Below are positions 22,450 through 33,673 of a stretch of 64,000 nucleotides of DNA, in pieces (within the stretch, counting starts at the first letter, position 1; the number at the start of each line of letters is the position of its first letter). Made by a program: the position numbers and the translations under genes. The DNA is taken from contig OZ024850.1 in the NCBI GenBank assembly GCA_964017145.1, positions 2,643,618-2,707,617 of the forward strand, in the 5' to 3' direction. Source of the stretch: Agrocybe praecox (taxonomy: Eukaryota; Basidiomycota; Agaricomycetes; Agaricales; Agrocybaceae). The notes under the pieces are model-generated. The model made no database searches. It was not told where the DNA came from and saw only the letters and a program-made list of their open reading frames with translations.

Positions 22450-25145
22450 ATGAACATCCCTACCCCTTGTCTTTCCTTCAGCAAGTCTTTTTTTTCTTTT
22501 TCTTTTTCTCATCCTCTGACACTCCCCAGTCGGAATAGTAGATTTCTCCCAAGAGGTGATTACCACCACCCTTTATCAACACACAAACATACTCATCTGT
22601 TCTCAGGCGAAATGGATATACATGACAGACTCGGTCACTGACCTCCTAGGTCTGTCTGTCCACCCCCACCCCTCCTCTCTCCCTACTCATCCCCATCCCA
22701 GGCTACGAACCAAAAGAGCTCGTCGGTCGGCCTTCTCTCGAGCTCGTCCATCCCGACGAATTTGGCCGCGTCAAAAAATTGCACTAGTACGTCGGTCGTA
22801 CGGCATCCCCAAATCCCCTTTAACGATAATGATATCTATCTATCCAGTGATACCATCCAGCAAGACAAAGCAGCCGTACTCGTCTACCTCCGCATGCGGC
22901 ACAAAGATCCGTACAGGGGCTACGTCCTCTGTGGTGTCGTACGTCTTTTTTATTCCTTAAAAAAATTAAATGAAAATAAATCCCATCTCTTCTATCTATC
23001 AGTCCCGGTATGTCATCTGCCTCTCATCTCACTCATCTATTTATTTACTTAATCACACAGAACCGTCGTACACAACGTCCTAGTCGGCAGCGTCTCATTC
23101 GCAAGCCCAGGAGCCAAAGCATTGCACAACGCCTCGACTGCACAAGAGATAACAGTCATCACACCCAGTGCCGCCAATTTCGAATTTAGGGTCCGTCTCC
23201 TACCCCTTTTGTCCCTCATAAAAACTTACATTTATCTGCTCTACAGAGATGGCACGACCCCTCACCAATGCCCCCCAGCCCCATACCAGAGAGCATGATG
23301 TCCATCCCGGCCAATTTTGGCTCTGGCTCTGGTGGTGGCTCCGCATCCCCCACCTCCCCAGCCCTATCCGCCATATCCGTCCCTCCCTCCTCCTCTTCCT
23401 CCTCTTCCTCCTCCAAGTCCTGGTCAAGCGGCGAGAGGAGCCGGACACCCACCATCGAAGGCAGGCGGGCGACGGCGAAGCGGGTTCGGGCGGGCGAAGA
23501 GCGGTCCTCGAGCAGCAGCAGTCGGAGTCGAAGTCGGAGTCGGGATGCGAGCGGGAGTACTAGCAGGAGTCGGAGCCCACGCGTGCATGTGCACGTGGAG
23601 AGGTATATCGAGGTGGACAGCGAGGGGTATAATTATGAAGATTATGTTAATGGCGCAGCGGGTGCTGGTGCGAGGCACAGGACGTCGTTTGCGCGTAGTA
23701 GTGGTGCGAGGAGGCCGTCTACCGGGAACGTCGAGAGTGCGGCCGGGAGTGGGAGTGATTTGGTCTTGTCGCCTTCGAGTTCTTCTGCAACATCAGGTTC
23801 TTTGACCATGGTCGAAGAAGAACGCAGGAAGAGGAAGGTCCCGATGCCGATGCCGATGCCTATCCGCGCACCGATGATGGGAAATCAGCTCCCAGACAAC
23901 GTCCCATTCGAATTCGCCCACCTCCCATCCAAATCCTTCCGCACGGCGCTCATCCTCGATCGGTTCACTACGCGCTCCACGATCCTCTTTTGCTCGAACG
24001 AGCTGTTGATCCCTTCCTTGCCGTCGTCGCCAATATCGGCATCTCTATCTCCTACATCCCCCACCTCACCACCCACAAAGACGCGGGGCAACGGCAAACA
24101 CTCGTCTAAAACTTCAAAAGTACACCACCAAGCGCACCCCTCATCGTCACGCAACCACTCCTCCGTAACCCGCTCCTTCTTCGAATACGTGCACCCCTCA
24201 GACGAAGCGATCGTGCGCGAATGGATAAGCTGCGTGAAAGGATGGGGCGTCAATGAGAAAGGCCAGCCGAGCGATGGGGGGTTTGGGTTTGGGAGGTTTA
24301 GGTTGGTTCCTGGTGGGAGGGGGAATGAGATTGGGTGTGTGGCCTTTTTTTAATTTGTTTAAATTTAATGTGTAGACTGATTGGATTGGATTGGTAGGCA
24401 GCAGCAGAGAGGTGTAGGCGACCCGCTTGGTCCGCCACCACTTCCGTCTTCTGTGACTCGTACGAGGCATGGGTCGCTCGTTGGTAGCTCCAACTCCAAT
24501 GGCATCAACGGAAGCAACACAGGCGCAGGCGCGGGCGTCCACCGCACAGGCCGCCAAGGAAGTGGATCGAACGCACCTCGCGCTCGCCAACACCATCAAA
24601 GCCAGAGTGCGCATTCGCATTATGCGTATGCTGCTTCGCTTGTGGGGACGCATCATTTGGGGAGGGGTGCGTCTGGTGGTGGTACCAATGGAAATGGGAA
24701 TGGACATACGGACGATGCTGAGAAAGACGGGGAGAGGGAGAAGGAAAAAGAAAAAGAGAAAGAAAAAGAGTGCAGGAATGAGGTGGATAAAGATAAAGAC
24801 AAGGAAGTATTGAGCTCGCCGACGCGTACGAGGCTCGATATGTCCATCTCGGCGCTCGTGCCTGTGCAGCGGGTTGATGAGGCCGAGCGGGAACGCGAAC
24901 GCCAACAGGAAAGAGAGATGGATTTGAGGGATAGGGAGATGGAGATGGAGTGGGAGAGGGAACATCACCAACAGGAAATACAGCGCGAGAGGGAGTGGGA
25001 GAGGGAGATGGAGGTGCAGCGCGAGAGGGAGAGGGAACGAGAAAGGGAGAGAGAAAGGGAGAGGGAGCGCTGCGAGACGTTCATCGTCGATGCTATATTC
25101 TCGGCTCATTCGGATGGGCTCATGGTCATTCTTCGGAGGGCGTGA
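22450..25145 (+). CDS. PAS-domain protein (basidiomycete sensor/regulator related to white-collar-type PAS proteins)
   Basis: Proposed exons: 22450-22480, 22530-22555, 22607-22649, 22702-22786, 22848-22938, 23003-23007, 23061-23190, 23247-24334 and 24398-25145 (748 residues if it stops at TGA 25143-25145). The first intron is GC-AG and the sixth exon is 5 nt. The N-terminal PAS domain reads SFIGIVDFSQEAKWIYMT, DSVTDLLGYEPKELVGRPSL and ELVHPDEFGRVKKLHYDTI. It continues through SRTVVHNVLVGSVSFASPG to ANFEFRRWHDPSPMPP. A long Ser/Arg-rich linker follows, then a second PAS-like segment with ALILDRFTTRSTILFCSNELL and SFFEYVHPSDEAIVREWI. The end carries (Arg-Glu)n repeats, then ETFIVDAIFSAHSDGLMVI. 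It is probably a nuclear or cytosolic sensor with an unknown ligand. The 3' end is uncertain because GTGAGT at 25142 could start another intron. Confidence 0.82.
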
Positions 25146-28100
25146 GTTTAGGCGCTCGTTTTTTGTTCGTTCGTTCGTTTGTTTTCGGTATGTTTTTTCT
25201 TTTCTTCATTTATGGAGCGTCGCTTATGTGATTAACGAACAGTGCGTACTCGATTTCCTATTATGGTGTTTATATTCCCTTCTTTGTCTTTCGAATTTCA
25301 AATTGTCTATGCGCGGCCCGTGCTTCAAAGCGTCAAAGTCCTATCGTCCATCCTCATCCGCCCTTCCTCGTCCGTCGACACCTGGCACGAAGACAAGTCC
25401 AGAGCCCAGACCGCGTCCAATGTACGTACGTACGTCAACGTCACCTGACGAGGACGACTGACGAGGACGACTACGACGACTTCTCCTTCCGCGCCGCTTT
25501 ATCGCTTCATTGGATCAATTCGATTCGATTCTCACTCGTTAGTTGCATAATGGATGGGATGGGATGGGTTCGAGTCCAAGTCCAAGTCCTCGGGGCCGAT
25601 AGGGGATGGAGGGGTACTTTCCTTTTCGTCTTGCTGTTACCTCCTTCCTACCATTTCCCATTGCTCGATATATATCCGCTTTTTCTATTTCTTGTCATTC
25701 TATTTACTTGAACGAGTCTGCTTGAAAAACGCGTTCCTCGACTTCGACTTCATTTATATGTGTATGTAGATAACTACCTTTTCTTCCTTTTTTCGTTCTC
25801 TTCGTTGTTGTTGCTTTCTGCTTTTTTGTACTTACATGCATGTACCTCGCTTCGTCTTTCTTCGTTTTGTTGAATCGCTTTCCTTTCCTTTCCTTTATAT
25901 TATGTATGTATGTAGTATAGTGTTGTTTATGCGTCATTTGAGTAAGAACTTGTTCACCCCCCAAAAAGAATAAAAATTTCCTGTATGTATATATGTATTG
26001 TGTCTGTCATTACATTATATTTTTTTTCTCTCCCTCTTCACTGAGTTCCGACGAGACTGATTAGTACGGCACGTACGTACCATCGGACACTTAGGACTTC
26101 CGATATGTAGGTACTATCCCGTAAGGAAGGATCATCATCATCATCATGCATCATCAAAACGTGCGCAGAATCCATCATATCATAACGTGTCTTGAGTACC
26201 TAACGTTAAACAGAATCAGAGATCATTGAATCAAAACACAACGTGTTTTACAAAATCAAACATAACGACATTCGTTGACTAAACCGGGTCATACTTGGGT
26301 CATTTGATCGCGTTTTCGCGTTTCGAGATGATGATTATTCAGAAGAGAATCTGACAAATGAGTGCGTTAATTCCGTTCGTCCGCTCGTTCGTCCGTTCCA
26401 TGTCCGTCCGTTATAGTCGTGGACGCGGGGACTCTGGTAATGGTAAGAATATCTATTTGTGATTAGATGATATTGATGCCACTGATGTTGATAGATCCAG
26501 CTGGTGCATGGACTCGGCCGCCGCTGATATATTTGTTTTTTTTCTTTGTGAACTTTGGATTTTATAATTTTAAACTTTTTGGAACGACTCGACAAATCAA
26601 AGCGTGAGGAGAAACGTGTTAATGATGCATTGATTGACTTCGGGATTCGGCCCGTCGTTGAGCTATATTTACTTGAGCCTCAGATTTTGTACCAGTGCCA
26701 GTATTATCACAGAGTCTATCTTTTCCTATAGCTATCTTCGTATGTTGTAGGTGGTTTTAGGTTCTGGGCTCATACCGGACATCTTACTCTATCCCTTCCT
26801 TCCATCAATCACTCAAACGCGTTATATCACGAAGGAGGAAAACAGGAGATCGTACATTCGTATGTCATAATACCCAGAGCTCAGTACTTACATGGTAAAT
26901 ATCACTTGACGCATCTGCATCCGAAACTTTGGGGTGTTTGTATTTATATATATCTCGTAGAAGGAGCCGAAGGAAGCGTTCTACCTGAGAAAAAAACATG
27001 TCCATGTCGGATCATGGATGTCTTCTCATCATACTAGACTGTCAACTATTTCCTCTCGCATTACACTAATGGGATGGGCTATCCTTCGCCTACATGAGAA
27101 TTTGAGCTCATATCATCCTCATCGCGCCTCCTCCTCCTCGGATGCGAGAGATCCGCAGTGCACAAAGTACGAGGATCAGTGAGTGAGAGTGAGAGAGTTA
27201 GGTCATTATCCATATATATACATACCCTGCACATCCACATCACTGGATCAGATCAGATCAGGTAGTACGCCTTCCCAAAAGCCCTAACGTACTATCTAGT
27301 ATGTAGTGTAATAGTTGTGTTGTTCCGAGTGTGAGCTAGGTGCATTATAGGACTTTACGGTACAAGACTCACCATATGCATCGAACACCTTTTTCAAAAA
27401 AGACAATGACTAGTATAGCGTCGATACCCGCGCGCGGGAGTCGGCTCTCATCGATCATCGACAAATGGGCTCCACCTCCTCTTCTTAGTCGGCCGCGGAG
27501 GCTCTACCCCCATCTATCACTTACATGATGCATCATACTTGCTTGCTTGCTTATCGAGTGGCGACACGACACGGGATAAGCTCTGCGCGAGCAGCAAGTA
27601 AGTAAGCGAATAAGTAAACAAGGAAGTGAGTGAGCAAATTAGTAAGTAATCTGTCATCTTCCCGCGGAAATTAGTAGGTACATATTCCTGAGGAAGGAAG
27701 GACGTCTCTGATCAATTGACCTGGACACCTTTCCGCCTCCGCCAACACCTCCGCATCTTCATCCTCATCCCCGGGAGCATCCCCGACGTCTCATGCAACA
27801 GCTCCAATTTGTAACAGTAATATCCACAGACCAGCCTAGACCACGTCAAACTGATATACATAACCACCCCTTCCCTTCTACGAATCACCCAGATAGGATA
27901 TATATAGGCGCTATAGCCATCTTATCTATCTATTCACCCATACATATATTTATAAATACCCATCTTGAACCGACTCGGTCTTCGGTGTCGGTGATCATGA
28001 GTATGACCGGTTCCTCGGTCATTTTCGCTGGGTTCGAAAAAACAAAAAACAAGACATGATCAAGATTAACGTTTGTCATTGACGTTTGTGTCTTTCTTGC

Positions 28101-28679
28101 TTTGTGTACATACATACAAGTTGTTGTTCCTCAAATAGAGTATTCCTTTCCCAATATGGAAATTGTTTTATTACATACCTCCATGGGGAACGACATCTTT
28201 TCCGTTCTTGAGCAAAACGAAGGGGCCTTTGTGAGCTGGCGTCTGTTTGGTATACAGTCAAACCTACCTTATCCCATAGCTCTCGGTGGACGTCCAAAGC
28301 TATGGGTTATGGGTTGCACGTCAATATAGCCCTCAACCGAGGATTTGGTGGACAGAAAACCTATGGAATTACGCAGGTTATGGCTTTCAATACAGTTATG
28401 AGATAAGGCAGGTTCGACCGTATCTACTCTGGAGGAGAGACGGGCTCGTCAATCAAGACGAAGCACAAGAAGCGGCAAGGAAATGCACCTTGTGACCGTA
28501 CTTACGACTTATAGGCCCCTTTCCCCGTTCAACGTTCGTCGCCTTGAAATGCATTGAAACTGAATGTAAAAATTCGTGTCGCGGCGTTCAGGGGGCATCA
28601 TGATGATGGTCAATTCTATCCCAGCGCTTTGGTTTGACTCTTGTTCTCTGTTTTTAAATACATACATATGTGATACCCT

Positions 28680-28830
28680 TGAATCCGAGTAGATACTTGA
28701 GTAATTAACCTTGCATGCGTATTGAGCTGACTGAATGGAGACTGTGTGCACGCGAGAGAGAGAGAGAGAGAAAGCGGCGAAGTGTTTTTTATATTACTTA
28801 CGTTCTGATGCAACCCTCACTCGGAAAGAA
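28680..28830 (+). repeat. Dispersed repeat, copy A
   Basis: This shares with copy B, in the same order, TCCGAGTAGATACT, GAGTAATTAA, GCATGCGTAT, ACTGAATGGAGACT and a CACGCG-containing stretch, followed by weaker similarity around GTGTTTT and TTACTTACG. The family was not identified. Confidence 0.55.
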
Positions 28831-29482
28831 AGAAAAATACTAAAGACAATTATCTATAGCAAACACATACTAAAGGACATCCTACTAGCAAAGAAGAGTT
28901 CCACCATTTGGGTGGCACAACAGTTTCACCGTCCACCGTGCTTTCTCCTGCGCGGTGACTCAGCTTTCACAAGTTGCGTATGTACACGGTCAGCAGTTGA
29001 GTTAAACAGCTTCCAATGCGTGCCTAACTAAACAAAAACAACTGTGTTGAAATCGTACAGGCTGACAGACCCAATTTTGATCAGACATGGCTGCGTGCGT
29101 TAGCGTATATACACTCGGTATCATTACATGTTCAGTCGCATTGGTGGTTCATGATCAATTGATATATCACCGGCTTAAACGCGACTTCTTCAAGAGAAGA
29201 TAGTATATTCAAAGCCTGTACAAGTAGCAATACAAACGGAGTGACAGAGATAAGCCATGAGTTAAGATAACGTCCCCAGAACACACGCACGCTCACGGCA
29301 AGCGCTGGGGCAGTCAATAAGTGACGTCATCGTCAAACATAATTTGTATTATAGATCCATGATATACAATAAAAACCGACCGACTCCAGATCTTCAACCT
29401 GCCTTTCTCACATGAATGACAAAAGCAGAGAAAAAAAAATCCTCGACAATCATTACAGGAACCAGGTGAACCTATTAATAGC

Positions 29483-29640
29483 CCCGAGTCCGAGTAGATA
29501 CTGTACTCGAGTAATTAATTAATTTCGCATGCGTATCGACCCGGACTAACTGAATGGAGACTAGGCACACGCGCTGCCGCACGCGAGGTGTTTAATAAAT
29601 GACTTTTATGTTAGTAGTGAGTACATAACGCTCATTTAAA
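29483..29640 (+). repeat. Dispersed repeat, copy B
   Basis: A direct copy about 800 bases downstream of copy A, with small insertions such as GTACTCGA within the shared region. No terminal inverted repeats or coding capacity were recognised, so it may be a remnant of a transposon or of a solo terminal repeat. Confidence 0.55.
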
Positions 29641-30412
29641 GATTCTGATGAAGACCATTCCTATATATATATATCTTGGCATTGTCGAAAGCTATCTGAT
29701 AGAAATTCAAGACAGGAGAGAAGTAAGTTCTCTGAGAACCTGCTTTCGTAAACCTATTTATAGACTACGTCATTTTGACCAGCGAGGGCGGAAACGTTCA
29801 AACCCATTGTGGTACAGTAATAAGTATGATCACCGAAATTACTACGTCCATTTGCTCATAGCCGCACGGTATGTACACAGTTGGGCCAGATGCTTACGGT
29901 GTAGTACTAGTACCAAGGTGTGCATAGTATTCAAGAGGTGGCATTGATTCGTCAACCCAAAGCCCAAAGTTCGGACGTACGAAACTACAACACGGCAGTA
30001 TACTAATACTACTACGTAGCACATTCTTGTAGCCATAAATTAGACAAGTAAAATCCCAAATTTCATTTCTCTAGTATGTAACGCCGCAGACTTGTCTGTC
30101 AGTCTGTCGAACACAAAAACAAAACATCTCTAAAACATCAGCCCTCCAGCTTGTTGTCTGTCAAAAATGTGTAGTACACTCTTGTTAAGCGGCATACACT
30201 TGCAAGCATGTACTCGTCGAGCATAATAGTAGACATGAGAGGAAGAAACCAGGACTATTCATTACGTTTGTCGACGTACCAAATAAGAAACTATGCTAAC
30301 AATAAAGTTCTGTCCTCCGCACAGAACCCTACGGATATACGTACACTTGTAAACGTCGAAGAGAAAGAGAAACAAAGTAGCACGATATATGCATGGAATT
30401 GGAACATCCACT

Positions 30413-33141
30413 TCATACAGCGACTCCCAGCCTAAAGAAATCAGGCGCGAATCCATTAGGGTTGGATATCGTCACCGAGTTAACTTTTCCTGGTTTGAAA
30501 CCGGGCATGGAGAGGAGGTATCCTGATAGGATGATGTCCCAGCTCTGTCAAGGGTTCGAAATAGTTAGTTATATAATGTTAATACATATCATAGTTGAAA
30601 TGGATCAGATCGACGCGTTAAAATGTCAAAAAAAAAGATTGGCAAATTAGAAGAAATACGCCGCAACAATCAAGGATTCAACGTTCAATCCACAAGCCCA
30701 TCAAAAGAATAAAACGAAAATAGGTTACTCACCTGAGCAGAAATTGGCATCTGTGCATGGACAGGCGCGCCTCCATTCACACTAACAAACGCATCGCGGC
30801 AATTTGAGCATCCCGTATTGCTGAACACATAATCCCCATTGATGTAATCAAACGAAAGCAACTTAGTGCCTCCGCTTGTACCCCCATCGACATTGTTGAA
30901 TGTTAGCATCCCACCACTACCCACAAATCCAACCACAGTTGTCGAGGAGTTCACAACGCGCGTGGCGGCACCGCCGGCTAACGTATTACTCGACGATGCT
31001 GCAGCAAAAAATGTAAACATAGGCGGGGAAGACACGATTCCGTTAGTTAGCTTCAGTGCCATGCATCCATGTGCTGCAACTGTCGATGTAAATCTATTAG
31101 ACAACCAAAACAAGTTAGCAAGTTGCAGCCACTAACGACCCTCCTGACCTTAGAAGCTAGAAATGACTTACAATCCATTAACTCTTCCTAAGGAAGAACC
31201 GGTGATCAGGTCCGTCGCACTAGCTGACATGAGCCCAACATCTGTAAGGTCAAAGGTCAAAGCTCTAGACGCGTTCTGCCAGTTGATTACGACTTGAGGT
31301 TGGGAGAAAATATATTGTCAGTAATTAAGGTGACAGGTGATAATGGCGAGAGCGCTCACTAGCAACTGTTGAACCATCCGCCAAAGGTCCTGCCCAGACG
31401 TCGTGATCGTTCGTATAACGACGCTTAAATTGAATGGAGGCTCCGAGGGTATCTTGCTACGAATTTAAAGATAGTTAATTAGAGACGACGAAATTTCGGT
31501 GCTACAAAGCAGGACGCCTACGTTGACCGCAATCAATCTTTGATTCGAGAGAATATTAAGTGTTTGCGAAGAAGGATTGGTGAGATCAGTAGAAATAATC
31601 AAAGGAGATCTACGACGGTAATTAAAAATAAAATCCACTAATTAGATGATGTGAAACACTCACTTGGCAGCTGCCCAAAATGCGAAGTGTGTTTGTTGTT
31701 CGGCAGCAGTCAAGCCTGAATTGCCAACTTCTAGCATATCCAAGTCTAGATGCACATTGATTCCATCAAGACAGAAGAAATCCTGACGAACAGCATACTC
31801 ACCATTCCATGCGCCTCGTTGAGCAAATCGTGTGATAGGTACTAGTTGATTAATGATTCTGAATAAATTGTCCCAGGACGCAGGAGGGCCTATATCGTTC
31901 CTAAATGAACCACAAGTTTCAGCACGCGAGAATGTGATGACAAAAGGCTTTGCTCACGAGATTCTCCAGCTAAAGCAAACTCGTTCAGAAATGTCTGCTA
32001 TGTACATTAGAGTAGAACAAACTCACGAGTTCCCAACAGCAGTAGCAGGCCATCTCGCAGGATCTGACGTGAACGTAAGTCCGGTGGACATCTTTTACAG
32101 GCATAAGTTTGTTTAACACACCTTGTACGCCCCATTCACAAATTGAGAATACAATTGGCCTCTCAGTGGCGGCCAATGCGTCTCTCATGGTGATCATATG
32201 GGTCTAACACTCCACTCGTTCACTTCATGTCAAATCAACTAAAGATACAAGTCCGCACCTCAATCTAAGAGTAGTCATAAGTCGGGAATTCGCATGAAGG
32301 GTAATTTGCATTGACTTACAGAAATTGGTGGATTATCGTCGACAAAGTCAGTTGAACTGACTAGGATGGCAATTAGTTATTTCCACAAAACGTCTTGATA
32401 AATCGTGTACGCACCAGCAAAACAATTGTCATACTAATGCAAAACTTTAGTTTTCAATGTCTCAATAACAATCATAAGATGGTTTGACAGACTTTCAAGT
32501 AATCTGCCCCCCAAGAAGCAAATGTGGCTGCATCGGACGCCTCATGACCCAAGCTCCCAAGGTAATGACCTGTTCCCCCGACAGCATCGCATGCAAAAAA
32601 ACCACTAGACACCAGCACCCTTGTAATCAAATCACACCAAAAGAAAGTAGATAGTTGCGCACCCATCTGAATACACGCCGAACTTCAGCCCAAGCCCGTG
32701 AATGAACGAAGATAGAGCAGGTATTCCGGATGGTATTGTGGTGGTATCCCACGTAAAGCCTCCTGTGGCGTTCCGTGCCTTCCCTTGCCATCCACAATCA
32801 CTGTTATAGTCATGATCAGTCACTTAGTAGTACCATCATTGAGTGTGGTTTGCCATTTAGTAGACTCACAGGTTAACGTATTGGTAGCCTAATTTACTCA
32901 GTCCTAAGTCGATCAGACGCTGAGCGGCGTTTCTGTATTGAGTGTCTGTCGTGGAACAGCTGGCGGGAGATGATTAAAAGTCAGCTTATGCTATGAATTG
33001 GCGTGTAGGGTAAGATACCAACGAAAACGCATTGTATGGATTCCATCCCATCGGGGGAGTGCGGGCGACACCATTGTCAAGCGCATATATTCCAGAAGCT
33101 AAAGAGCTTAGACCAAGATAAAGAGGTAGAAACGCTAACAT
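30413..33141 (-). CDS. Secreted alpha-galactosidase, glycoside hydrolase family 27
   Basis: It removes terminal alpha-galactose from galacto-oligosaccharides or galactomannan outside the cell. Seventeen exons: 33141-33023, 32959-32870, 32800-32663, 32604-32493, 32433-32415, 32360-32320, 32264-32259, 32203-32122, 32063-32027, 31969-31958, 31900-31803, 31745-31664, 31609-31522, 31456-31360, 31292-31172, 31093-30733 and 30544-30413 (544 residues). The start is a signal peptide, MLAFLPLYLGLSSLASGIYA. GH27 marks are RTPPMGWNPYNAFSC, DCGWQGKARNATGGF, YLK-YDNC with nucleophile Asp155, FSICEWGVQDPARW and WRISNDIGPP with acid/base Asp221. A domain boundary and GMLTFNNVDGGTSGGTK lead to an added C-terminal beta domain ending VNSVTISNPNGFAPDFFRLG, probably carbohydrate-binding. 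Exons of 6, 12 and 19 nt are unusual. Confidence 0.93.
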
Positions 33142-33673
33142 CCTGACGACAGAAATTTGATACTCCCATTATTCTTAATCCTTCCTATAAAAGCAAAATG
33201 CTTGAACATGGAGCGGGCCGTTATTGTAAGCGGGTCTTGCACGAGGTTTTTGGGAGCATACACCACGAAGTCGATGAGTGTCCACGGGGCATGTTGAAGT
33301 AGCGTAAGCTCATACGTATGCGCCAGCGAGCGTGTCATGTTGGATACCATTCCCATACAGAAGATTACCACCTGACACTTCAGAATTTCTTTGGAGACAG
33401 TCCATTAGCCATAATGAACACCTGTTGAGGTGGCAGATATTATGAGGGCTCTATAGTATAACGAAAGGGACGTGTATGTCAGAGCGCATAGTACGACACT
33501 CATCAGTCGCGGTTACTAGTTGAAGAGCATTCGGGTAAAAATCACGTCATTTTGTGACGAAAATAGCAAATGCGAATTCGGCTCTATCCGTGTCCTAATC
33601 ACGAAATTTATTCCTTGGTTCTGTTGGTTAGCTATCGATTGCATCCTTGAATACCAGCACACTAACCACGAGA
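33142..33673. other. Divergent promoter region between GH27 and MDE1
   Basis: This holds the upstream regions of two divergent genes. An open frame on the minus strand (33135-33371) overlaps the GH27 start but has no recognisable motif and is treated as leader or chance. Nothing else is supported. Confidence 0.5.

Larger units (their letters stand above)
25146..30412. other. Gene-poor gap of 5.3 kb with simple repeats and a degenerate dispersed repeat
   Basis: I find no convincing gene. Seen here are a GTAC run near 25421-25436, ATC repeats near 26131-26152, an AAGTAAG-type tandem region (27594-27650), a GA microsatellite (28755-28770) and two diverged copies of an unidentified repeat (about 28680 and 29483). 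The start of the gap may contain the true 3' end of the PAS gene. The open frames (for example 27793-28059 and 28286-28495) lack splice support and recognisable motifs. Confidence 0.5.

Noticed and set aside
24198..25109. A 303-codon open frame antisense to the PAS gene
   Set aside because: It is a Leu/Pro/His-rich shadow of the Arg-Glu repeats and the Ser/Arg-rich linker.
28270..28320. A short inverted repeat CCCATAGCT / AGCTATGGG as a terminator or small RNA hairpin
   Set aside because: The stem is only nine pairs with a loop of similar length and no supporting context.
33135..33371. A 78-codon frame overlapping the GH27 start
   Set aside because: It ends six bases inside the GH27 coding region, has no recognisable motif and is more likely leader sequence.
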